Shown here in pieces: positions 23,101-35,100 of a stretch of 64,000 nt of DNA. How positions within the stretch are numbered: the first letter of the stretch is position 1; each line of letters opens with the position of its first letter. Position numbers and translations under genes: made by a program. Source of the DNA: Mauremys mutica (Eukaryota; Chordata; Testudines; Geoemydidae); NCBI RefSeq assembly GCF_020497125.1, contig NC_059075.1, forward strand, positions 63,569,321 to 63,633,320. Direction: 5' to 3'. The notes beneath the pieces were generated by a model. The model had not been told where the DNA came from. It searched no databases and worked only from the letters and a program-made list of their open reading frames with translations.

Positions 23101-26100
23101 TCTCCATGTTTTCAGTGGGAAGTTGATGCTGGAATAGTTGGGAATTCCCCATAGTTTTGTTTATATTTATTAAAATGACTTCTTACAAGAGAAACTGGGA
23201 CTGTGATCATATCATGTAATTGTTTTTCTTTTGTTTGTTTTTGTTTTATTTAAAGGCATCCATTGGGTTGACACCTCGTATATGTGAGGTATTTCTTTTA
23301 TGAACTTGAAATTGTTTAAACTGTTCTTAATTTTCTTTTCTTTTTTATTTTTTAAGAGAAAAATATAAACTTTTGGTTTGTGCAGGGCATTTTCTCAAGG
23401 CATGATGATTATTCAGAGCAGCCAACATCTTGCAGAGTAGAAGTCAGGTAGGAGTTTCTCATTGTTTTTGGCCATATGTTTCTAAATACTTTCAAATGTG
23501 TATTTCCATAGCGAAAGCACACAAATGTTATTTGATAAGTTTATTTCCCTTTCTCAGGGCTGTCAATCATTTTGTTGGGGTGGGAAAAATCTTGCAGTTC
23601 AGTTTTCAATCTAAGTATAGTTCCTTGGGTGCTGTTTGTTCACTGTTAGATCCCAAAGAATATGCATCTAAATAATAGTGGATTAAGAGTCCATGTCTTG
23701 CTTGTTTAACTGTTCAAAATTTGGACCCTATACTGCATTCAGTTCTTATTCATAAACAGCATTAATTTTGTGGAATTTTATGCTCTGAACAGTTGAACAG
23801 TTGGGAACAACATTAATTAAAAGTGCAGGAAATAACGCTGTGTTGGCAATACAGATGATTTATTGTCAGCACTATTTCGAACCAGCCAGCAGCAGGGGAC
23901 AGCTATTTTCTTGCCTCATGACAATTGATTGCTTCTCAGCTCCTTTCTAAGTGTCTGTACACACAACATGTAAGAAGAGGTAATTTGAGAGGTAATGAAG
24001 ATGAACGCTTTAGTTTTTGATGTGGAATGTCTGTGCTAGGCTGCAGGTGCAAATTTTCATTGTCCAAAGAACAACTTTAAATAACTTTTTTTTTGTGAAT
24101 AGCGGATGCCAGAAAGACAACATTTTATTTGCTTTTCTTCAGTTTCCTTGAAATCTATAACGAGCGTGTCCGAGATTTGTTAAAGCAATCAAACCAGAAG
24201 AAACCTTATACGCTTCGTGTCCGAGAGCACCCTGAGACAGGTCCATATGTGCAAGGTGAGAGTGAGTTTCTGCATGGGTTACAGATGAATGCCTATGTGC
24301 CTATTCTGAATGTTCACTTGCATTCCTAACATGCTCTTTATTATTTCCACTCTTTCCAGTTATTAAACAGCCAACATGAAATATGTAGTTTGAGGAACTC
24401 AAAATCCTCCCAGCAAAAATATATGGCAGAACGTGGAATCTAATTCGTAAGATACGAAGAGGGTGAAATTCTAGAGGAAGGACTCATTTTGTGTGTGTAG
24501 TGAATGTGTTAAATAAAAAAATATAGAGTATAAATTTTGCTGTATTGGATCTATCTAGCCTGATAATCTGCCCCCCAATGATGGCTGCAATTAATGTTTC
24601 ATGAGAATGTAAAACCGTACTGCTAATAACAGAAAGAAATCTCTTTCCTACTAAGCGTAGCAGAAAACAGGAGTAACCCCTTTTCCCCCAACTAACATGG
24701 CCTTTTAGTTGATAGCAATTTGCCTGTAAATCCTCAGAAGCTTCAGATTCCTGTCAGAAACTTTTTGTGAAACAATGTACTTGTTTCCACTGGAATTACT
24801 AGATTACAGATTTCTAATCTGCTGACTTTCACATGGATGTTTGCTGTAGTTATAAAAACATTCTAATGCAGTTTTACATTGTTTCCAAACTTACATCTTT
24901 CTGTAAAATTGTTTCTTCCATTCTGTTTTCCTCTTTTCAGTCCTCATCTTTTCTCTTACCTGTTTTTGCCTTTCCAATTTTTCCTCTCCCTTTTTTCTTT
25001 CCCTTCCCCTTTGCCTCTGCCCTTTGTCAGAAGTGTAACATCATTTTAAAGTAAACTCTCTTAGCTGTTGGTGCTTAAGTCATTTGATAGTGCACTATAC
25101 TGAGTTTGCCTTCTGAAAAGCAATACATTTGATCAGTGATTGACAGAAAGTGGTTTCTACAGAATCAGCGCACTACAGGTGTTAGGTAAAAAGCAAGTCC
25201 TACTCACCTCTCCAGCACCCGAGTTTGTGCGGAGTTGGTATAGGGCTCAGAAAACTGTCAGAGACCAGACAATAATTCGTTGATCAACGGGCTCACACCA
25301 TCCTTAGCTTAAGAGCAAAGCTTCGGAGTAAGTGTGGCAAGTTTATTAGGGGTGAGCATCAATGTTTATACACAGAAGTAAACAAAGTGATTAACAGATC
25401 ATAATGGTCATGCATAATCAATCAAGATTCTACAGGATAAAACAGGTTAAAATGTAAATTAGAAAAGACAAAGGAGGATATGACTACTTATTGGGAGGGG
25501 GGAGGTGTCAGGAGTAGTTCGCAGGTCAGAGCCTTGATTAAAAGTTTCAGACAGAGACATCAAGTCTGGATTAAGTTTAAACTCATGAAAAGTTCAGACT
25601 CAACATTCCTCCATTTGTAGCTTTGGGATAATTATTTACCAAACGCTACACCCCATTTTAAGGAGCCAAGGGCCGCTTGGCAATTTCAGCCTGGGCCAAC
25701 TCAAAGAGAGTAAGGCCTTTGGCTGAAGTAGGAAAAGAATAAACTGACCCACATGAGTTTATGAGGGAGGGGACACACTGGATGCAGCAACACAGTATTA
25801 TAAGGATTACTATGGCCCCAACAATACCCACCAAGAGTTTTTTAACCCACCCAAATCCAGGCAGCCAATTCCATAAGGTTCCCCACCAATCATAAGGTGG
25901 CTGGTGTGTTCCATACATTGCGTTTCGGGTATTCCATTTCTCAAAGTAGGAGGTAACCCACCACCCGTTGGACCACTGTTCCCCTGGTAACGCAGAGGGG
26001 TCGTTGTGCGAACCGCAGAGGCACAATTTGGTAGTGGTGTTTTTAAAGTGCAGTGTAGTACTGCTTGAGCAGTTGTAGAAGGCAATTGTATATCCCTTAA

Positions 26101-29100
26101 CAATTAGTTGGACACCCTCGTGATCTGAGCAGGGTTTCTTAAAAGCTGACTCTGAAGGCTTGTGGGGGATTTACATATGGGATAAGTGGGATGCACAAGG
26201 CTTGAAGCCAAGGTTTTTACTAAAGGCGGTGCCATTAAAATACATGTTGCATTTACTGGTTCCCACAAAAGTTGACCCTTTTTCTTTAACAAAACACAGT
26301 GATCCTGTCTGATTGGTTACCCTGAGATATCTGTTAATTGGCACTCCTGTTTTGTCCCATGTAAGATTGTGTTGGACTGGATCTTTTATTCTAGCCGGTG
26401 GCATCCAAGTCATATTAGCAGTGGTCAGGGGAATGGGTGTGAAGGGGAGTCCCTGTTCTGCATTTACTGGAAATTGAGTACATACCCAGCAATTACTTCT
26501 ATTTCCTAAAATACGAGTTTTAACCTCGTGGGAATATCTAATAAAAGCATTATCTTTATAAGCAGAAAATAAACTAAAAAGGCATAATAAAAAACATACA
26601 GTTGTCAGAATAAAAGGTCCTCTCATTTTTTTCGAGTCAATTTAAGTCTGATGTCTGAAAGAGGTAAGCTGGTCCACTGGTCAGAGGCAGTATCCTTAGT
26701 GGTGGCAAGAGCTGCTGGTCCGTCACTGTGGTCCACTACGGCTGGCTTGACGTGGGAGTGGTGGATCCAGGATTTGCGTCCTTCCAGGAACACTGCAGTC
26801 TGGGTTGTTAAAAGAACCTGGTGGGGTCCAGTAAACCTCGGCTGGAGGGCGTCGCCACGAACGAACTTTTTGGCCCAGACGAAGTCCCCTGGTTGGAACG
26901 GGTGGATCTGTTCTTCCAGCGGCACGGTCTGGGAAAACTGTGAGGCTTTCCAAAGGGTATGGAGGCGAGCCTGTAGGGAGAGAAACTGGCACGCGGTCAT
27001 ATGATCCCCTCCCAATAGTGAAACATCAGCACGTGGTAGCGCCCCGCCTTTGAAAGGGGGGTGTCCATAGAGCAGTTCAAAGGGGGATAATCCCAATACA
27101 CGGGTTGGGCGAGTGCGAAGGTGAAACAGGACCAAGGGAAGTACCTGAGGCCAGTTTAACCCTGTTTCCTGACAGTATTTAGCCAATGTAAGCTTAAGCT
27201 CCCTATTCATACGCTCAACTTTCCCGCTAGACTGGGGTTGGTAGGGTGTATGAAAGGAGTGTGAAATGCCCAGTCCTTGTTCTAAATGGCCAAGGACATT
27301 ACCAGTAAAGTGGGGTCCGCGATCTGAATCAAGTATGAGAGGGATGCCAAAACGGGGTACAATGTCTCTAAGGAGGATCTTCGCCACTGTGGCAGCAGTA
27401 CAATTAGCAGTAGGAAAAGCTTCGACCCATGAAGTCAGAGGGCAAACCAAAACAAGGAGGTGCTTTTTCCCAAAAGCCTTTGGCATATCTGCAAAGTCAA
27501 TTTGAAGATGTTGAAATGGAGCAGCAGGTGGCGGTCTTCCACCCTTAATTTTGTTAAGAGGCGGAGCAGGTCCATTTCGCTGACATGTGCTGCATGCTTT
27601 CACTATTGACAGGCAGTAGGGTTGAATGCCTGGAGCATACCAAAAGCGAGCGATGGTGTCCACAAGGGCGTGTGTGCCGTAGTGACCCCCCTTATCATGG
27701 TGCCAGCGAACTGCCACGGGGTATGTGGAGCGAGGGAGGCAGGCTCGGCCATCCGGCATAAGCCAGGTCCCTTTGACCAGAGTGGCTCCGAGGCTCTCCC
27801 ACGACTGTAGTTCAGCGGGTACTGGTACGGGGTAAAAGCATACTTGCTATCAGTAAAAATGGTAACGGTCTTACCAGCGGCCAACTGGCAAGCTCGGGCC
27901 AGGGCGTAGAGTTCGGCGGCTTGGGCTCCCCAGTTGCCTGGCAGTGAGGCGGCCTCTTGAATGTCCCATTCAGAGGTGACTGCATAACCGGTGAAACGCT
28001 TGCCATCAACATAGAAGGAGCTTCCGTCCGAGAAGAGGATGCAATCAGGGTTGTCCAGTGGCACGTCAAACAGGTTGTTCCTTATCTGTAAGATGCTATG
28101 AACTACTTCCACACAATCGTGCTGATCCTGGAGGACTGGCAGGTCAGGAAGCAAGGTAGCTGGATTAAGGGGCCCACACCTTTCAAAAATTAGGTTAGTG
28201 TCTTCTAGGAGTTTGGCCTCTAGCTGCTGCTGACGATGGGCCGAAAAGACTTGGGTCGTGCCCCTACGCAGAAGGGCTGACAAGGCATGAGAGGTCCAGA
28301 CCGTGGTAAAATGACCCAGGGTCAGGCTCTTTGCCTTTGTGATCAGCAGGGCAGCTGCTGCCAGAGTCCGGGTGCAGGATGGGGTTCCCTGAGCGACAGG
28401 GTCGATCTGCTGGGAGTAAAAAGCAAGCGGGAAATGGTGGGGCCCGCTCAGCTGGGTAAGGACGCCACTAGCAATTCCGCCCCTCTCGTGGACAAAAAGG
28501 TGAAAGGGTTTGCTGTAATTGGGGGGGGGCGGAGAGACATGGAGGAGGCCACACTGTCCTTGAGTAACTGAAAGGCTTGAATCGTGTCTGGGGACCACTG
28601 CAAAGGGTCAGGAGCAAGGTTAGCAGTCAGTCGGTGGAGCGGTTTGCTCAACTCCCCGCAGGACGGCAACCAAGGTCGACAGAAGCCAATTAATCCTAAG
28701 AAACCTCGAAGTTGTTTCTTGGTGTTTGGCAGAGGGCAGTTTTGGATAGTCTTTATGCGGGCTGGGTCCATTTGTCTCCCCTCTGGGGTTAACAGGAAGC
28801 CCAGATATCGGACCTTCTGTGAGACCCACTGAATCTTGTTAGGGTCTACCTTGTGGCCTCTGGTGTGTAGGTATAATAAAAGTGCCTTACCATCGATGCG
28901 GAGGGCGGCTTCTTCGCGGTTACCTAGTAGGATGTCATCTACGTATAGGACTAACGTGGATCCCTGCGGACTGGTGAAGCCTTCCAAGTCGTGGCGGAGG
29001 CATTGGCTGAAAATCGTGGGGCTGTCTCTGTAGCCTTGAGGAAGTCGTTGCCAGACATAACTTTGTCCCTCCCAGGTGAAGGTTGCACAGGAATGCTGAA

Positions 29101-32100
29101 AAAGGCTGATTTTAAGTCAATAACAGTGAACCACTCAGCATCCCAGGGGATTTGGCTGATGATAGTAGCTGGATCAGGAACTACTGCATGAAGAGGGACC
29201 ACATACTGATTAATAACCCGTAGATCCTGTACAAAGCGCCAACGAATAGGGTCTCCGTCCTTTTTAGGAGGCTTTTTGACAGGCAGTATAGGGGTATTAC
29301 AGGGAGTGTGCTGAGGGCGGACTAGCTTTTGTGCAATGAATCCCTCGACAATGGGGCGGATGCCTTCCCGGGCTTCCAGCGACAGGGGGTATTGGGGGAC
29401 TGACGGGGGGGGGCTAAGGAGGGCTTCACTTGAATCCTTACTGGCTCTGCCGAAAGGAGCAGGCCAACATCAGTGTCAGAAATTCCCCAGAGGGTTGAAG
29501 GCAAGTCAGTGAGGTCAGGGGAGAGAGAGGGGGGGGTTTCCCAATTACCCTGAGTTAGGGCCGAATCTCCTAACACTGTCATTAATAATCCTACCCCTTC
29601 AGGAGTGCAGGTTAAAGTAGCCTCAAGCTTACAGAGTAAATCCCGGCCCATCAAAGGGATCGGACAAGCTGGGGAAAAAAGAAAACGGTGAGAAAAACAT
29701 TTATCAGCATAAATAACATTTAGAGGCAAAGTGAGTCCCAGAGACTGTGGATTGCCTTCCACCCCAGTTGCAGTTTTAACCTCAGAGGATAGCCAGGGAG
29801 AGGGGGCATGATTTAAAAGAGAGAAAGTAGCTCCAGTATCAATGAGGAAACAGACAGGCAGTCCCTGGACTGAAAGGGTTAGATGAGGCTCTTTGCTGGG
29901 AGACCATCACATTGTTTGCCTTCGCCCCCGGGGTACCGTCATTGAGAAGGCTGAGTTCGCTGCAGCTGTTGCTGTTGCCCGTAGTTGATCCAGGCCTGAG
30001 GAACGGGCTGGGCTGGTGGTGCAGGAGTGTATTCGTCCCTGGTGTAAGTATCTGCGGATGCGACCGGACCCTCTGGGCGTCCCCAGGGGCATTCACGTTT
30101 AAAGTGACTGGGTTGTCCGCACTGAAAACAATTTCCTGGTGGCTGGGGTTGCCTCACGTTTAAAGTGACCGGGCTGTCCGCACTGAAAACAATTTCCTGG
30201 TGGCTGGGGTTGCCAGGACCCTCTTCCCCGAGCACCCTGAAATCCCCTGCCACGGCCACGGCTTCTGCCTCGAATACCACCGCGAAAAGCTAAAGCCATT
30301 AACTTATATTCTTCCTTTTTCTCTTTCTTTTTACTACTTTCCCTTTTTTTTTTTCCATGCAAAACTCCTCCCGAGGTGTGCCCCTCCATTTCCTCCTTAT
30401 CCCTCTGCAGAGATTCCAATCTGGAGTCCTGCAGATTCCCCTCTGCGCCCTGGAGAGAGTCCCCTTGCTGAGGAATAGGGGCAGGTGCAGTGGGGACCAA
30501 CTGACGAGTTAAAACACGCCGTGGTTTACACCCTTCATTGAAATAACATGGAGGGGGTTCACTCTCGGAAGAATACCTGACTGCCATAATTTTTAAAGAT
30601 TTCCACAGCTCTGCTGCTGTGTCCCAACAAAACCAGTAACATAACTGTCCCGGATGGTCTTTTTCGATCTGGCTCCTTACTCCTCTTAAGGCAGCCTGTT
30701 CGAAAGAGCCATACGAAGGCCACCTCATCTCCGGGTCGGCCAATACCGCGGTATACCCAGTCCAATTCCTTACACACAGTGTGTACAACTTCCTCCTAGA
30801 CATTCCTGTCTGTACTGGGAGTTTCCCTTCATTCCATAACTTATTTACAATCCCCAGCGGACTCTCAAGAGGCACGCTAGTCCCTTGACCCATGGTGTCT
30901 GACAGGAGCCCTCCAACTGGCGTTTATCCTGCTGTCCAGTACACGACCCCTCTATATTGAATTGGCTGGGAGAAATCTCCCGTGGCGCCTGCCAATTCGT
31001 ATATGAATGGTCTGACCACTGGACAGAGGCACCGCACCAGAAGGAATCCCGGACGAGCCCCCAAATTGTTAGGTAAAAAGCAAGTCCTACTCACCTCTCC
31101 AGCACCCGAGTTTGTGCGGAGTTGGTATAGGGCTCAGAAAACTGTCAGAGACCAGACAATAATTCGTTGATCAACGGGCTCACACCATCCTTAGCTTAAG
31201 AGCAAAGCTTCGGAGTAAGTGTGGCAAGTTTATTAGGGGTGAGCATCAATGTTTATACACAGAAGTAAACAAAGTGATTAACAGATCATAATGGTCATGC
31301 ATAATCAATCAAGATTCTACAGGATAAAACAGGTTAAAATGTAAATTAGAAAAGACAAAGGAGGATATGACTACTTATTGGGAGGGGGGAGGTGTCAGGA
31401 GTAGTTCGCAGGTCAGAGCCTTGATTAAAAGTTTCAGACAGAGACATCAAGTCTGGATTAAGTTTAAACTCATGAAAAGTTCAGACTCAACACAGGCATA
31501 GAAGTAACTGAGTAAGTGATTTAAAAAAATATAAAACATATTAATGGTCAGGAATGGAAGAAAAGATCTTTCCAAACTGATGCAAACTTTAAATATGGGT
31601 GGGTTTGTCTGGAAAGTAAATACACCCATTTCCTTTTTAATGTGCTGCTAAACACTATGTCTACACAGTGGGCAGAACTCCAAATTGCCTCTGGAATTAC
31701 TGATAGTGCCAACTCTTGCCTGTTGGCCAAGTGGATTGTAATATGTTTGACACCTACAAAGTATTCCTTTGATGTGTAAAATGCACATAAGACAGAATTG
31801 AATTGGTTGTGTCATGTCAGATCAAATACTAGCTTGTTCTGCTTTTAAAACATCTCCATCCCCTTTTGTAAATTTCCTTTGTTCTCCTCTACCCCCTTCC
31901 CCACTGTTTGCCATTATCATGCCACCTGGCTTATGCTGGTGTTTTTTTTAGGAGAGGGAGGGAAAGGGAAAATCAAGATAAATACTGTGGCTGGATTTTT
32001 GAAAGAGCTGGATAATTTTAGAACTATTAACATTTGTAGTCAATTAACTTGGCTTTACAAGATATAATAATAGTACATAGCATTCTTCATCCAAGAATCT

Positions 32101-35100
32101 CAAAATGCTTCACAAACATAAGTTAAGTCTCTCAAAAGCTCTGTGAAATATATAAATGGTATTCACAATTTACTGATAGTGAAACTGAAGAGAAGAGAGG
32201 TTAAGTGACTTGCCCAGGTTTATCCAGTGACAGAGCCAAGTAAAAGAAACATGAAATCCCGATGCCTAGTTCCCTGCTAATCAATATGTCCTGTAATATT
32301 GCATTTAGCACCTGATCATTATCATCAGTTTTCATGTCTCAGAGAATAAACTGATCACCAGCAGAGCCAATAGATTTTACACACAAACTTCCTACTCACG
32401 ATTGGCCAGGTAGCATTCTGGTTATTTTAACTATCACTTTCTGTACCACCAGCATCCTACTAAATTCAGGATTGGAAAATAAATGAATTGATGGTCTGAT
32501 CCAGTATGGCAAACCTGTAATCCTTTTAAAAACTAGGAGAAGCATACACATTTGGCCTTCACTCTGGCCCTTTTTGGGTTCCTTCCCTGGCTCCCTCTCA
32601 GCTGGGAACCTCATTACAGATCTGACCCAGAGCCTAGTTACTGCAGAGCCCCACAAGGAGCTGCTGCTTTTTCCTGATCATTGCCCAGATTGAGAAGAGT
32701 GCTATAAACCAGTGCTTCTCAAGCTATCTGATGTGGGGGACTGGCAATTTTTTTTCCTATGTGCCAGGGACCGGTGCCATATTATTATCCTATTCGATGC
32801 TTGTATGAGGAAACTCGCCGCGGACCGGCTGCCGATGGCTCGCAGACCGGCACTGGTCCGCGGACCACCACTTTGAGAAGCACTGCTTTAGACTGTTTCA
32901 TTCCCTATTTGCTGTGCTGTCAGGCATACATCTCCAGTGGTTCCTAGGCTGCAAATCCCAGAGTTTTCTCAATCTGGGAGGAAACCAGGTCAGATCTGGG
33001 ATGTGAATCTCTTAATGTCCCAGCTCACCCTGTGATACTGTGGTAGGAAGTTATGCAGTTGTTTCCCAGATAGTTCCTCATGAGATAAATCTATCCTTTG
33101 TCTTCTAGTTCTGATATTTTATATTTATTGTTAGTTCTTTAAATAAGAATCCAATACCCAGATGTTACCTAGAATATTGTTTGTAATTAGGATAGTGACT
33201 TTATAATGTTGCAGTTCTGTTGTTTCCCTTAAAATTTTCCCTTCCCTGAATTATTGTTACTTTGTACTATGAGAAAAGTATAATATAAATCCGTTAGCAA
33301 AATCAGAAAGTGCCATTTCAGGTTCACATGAGAAAATCTAACTTGGACATTCTATTAGCCTTACTCCTGCCATTTTGTCCCATGACAAACACACAAATTC
33401 CTATAAAAATCTCTGCAAGGAACTTGCAGCTCTGCTTATAATAAGTAACGTGATTCAAAATTTTAGAAAGAAATGGCTGGATGAGTTAAAAATGAAATAA
33501 CTTCTTGTTTGAAGTGTCATGTGATAGCATTACACTGCTGTTGTTGTACCACATGAATAGAATTGATACTGATGAATCAGTGTCATGCGGTCTATAGTCA
33601 GATGACATAATTCTGTATGTGTATGATACTGTGTGTGTTGTGTGTTTAACAACTATAACCATTTATGCCATATGTATTGCATTTGTGTGTGTGTGGTTTG
33701 TTTGTTTTTGGGAGGTGGCATTATTTTGTTTTTTGGGTAGGAGATTGATAGAGGAGCTGATCACATGGATTCCTGCAGAAGTGTGCTTGTTTGTTAGCTC
33801 ACATGTCAGATGAGGGGTGAGAGAGTTCAAACATTTTTTCACACTGCAGATCAGTACAGGTGGCTTGATTTTAAAGAACTTCTAACTCAGAAAATAAAGT
33901 GGTTTACACCTCTGTGGCATATGCCCTTAAGGGCTGCTTACAGTATATTGCTGAAACCAGTAATTGCTGAGTTCAATAATGTACTGTATGATCCTGCAGT
34001 CTTTCTATGTGAGCCCTTGCCCTTTGAAATCCACAGAAGTTTTGCATGTGGAGTCTCTGCAGGATCATGCCCTAGGAATCTGTTACTGATAGCCGGATGG
34101 CCATGTGTCACAGTGTGAGTGCATGCTCTCCCACTTTTGTGCCTGCACCCTGTGTTTAGGCTGGTTTAATAAAGAGTGTTCACTCCCTCTTTTGTTGAAT
34201 CACCCCAGTGTCTTTATTTACAGTGCTTGTGCAGTGCCTAGATCCCCCAACAGTTAGTGCCCCACAGACCCTCCCCAGGGTCTCCTGGTCCTTGAGGCTT
34301 CCTTATTGGCAAGGAGACAGAGATACTGCCCTCCTGTCTCCTCCCAGGCTAGCCTCCCCACTGAGGTTTGCCCAAGGCTTTTACAGCCTTCTCCTGCCTC
34401 AGCCCAGCTGTCACTATTTAGCTCAGCAGGAGGGCCTGCTCCTCTACCCCTGGCCTACTGGCCAGAGAGCAGGCTGTAGCCAGCATTTTGGCAGGGCTTT
34501 AAAGGGGTTTTACCCCTGCCCTTCCACACCATGTTTTCTGAATTATAGCCATATAATTATAGCCTGTAGTTGCATAGGAGGATGGTTTACTTTGCACCCC
34601 TCTACCAGGCAATTTGCTCCATGGAACAAATGAGTATTGTTAAACTGATGAACATAGGCAAAGTTCAGAGATTTCCCATTATCTCACAGCAGATTGCAGT
34701 ATATCAATATTTGCATCTGTACTTGTTGCGCATGAGCAGTCACCAGTTTAGGGGTAACAGAAAAATTTTACAGTTGGGGAGGGGCTCTCTTGTACACTGC
34801 AGGTGTCACTTACATAGTTTGTTTCAGTAGTCTCTAGTGTATAGAAGCCAATACTTGGATGAAGAATAGACAAGGCGGAGAACCAAAGAGGAAACCCTTT
34901 AGGGTTGCCTAGTTACTTTCATATTAGAAGTAATGTATTTTCCATTTGCAAGTCCAGTCAGGAAATCCCAGCACTAAGTATTTTGAATAGTTTCCAGACT
35001 ATCATTTTTTGGATGTAAAGGCTGCACGTTTCTAGTGTTTAAAATGCTGAAAGTGTTTCAGTGCTTCAGATTGGAATGGTTTCAAACTTCTCTCTTACAG

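Larger units (their letters stand above)
25180..31492 (-). mobile_element. Defective gammaretrovirus-like endogenous provirus, antisense to STARD9
   Basis: 6.3-kb provirus read on the minus strand: 5' LTR (31067-31492), tRNA-Pro-type primer site, gag, protease, RT, RNase H, integrase, env, 3' LTR (25180-25605). A 4-bp direct repeat CAGG flanks it (25176-25179 and 31493-31496), the size produced by gammaretroviral integrases. The two LTRs read as identical over 426 bp, yet gag lacks a capsid region, pol changes frame at least four times, and env has an internal stop. It sits in a STARD9 intron in the opposite orientation, the arrangement usually tolerated by selection. It cannot encode a functional virus as it stands. 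Confidence 0.93.

Noticed and set aside
26651..28571. Plus-strand frames opposite the proviral pol gene
   Set aside because: They are antisense shadows of integrase, RNase H and RT and show no independent similarity.
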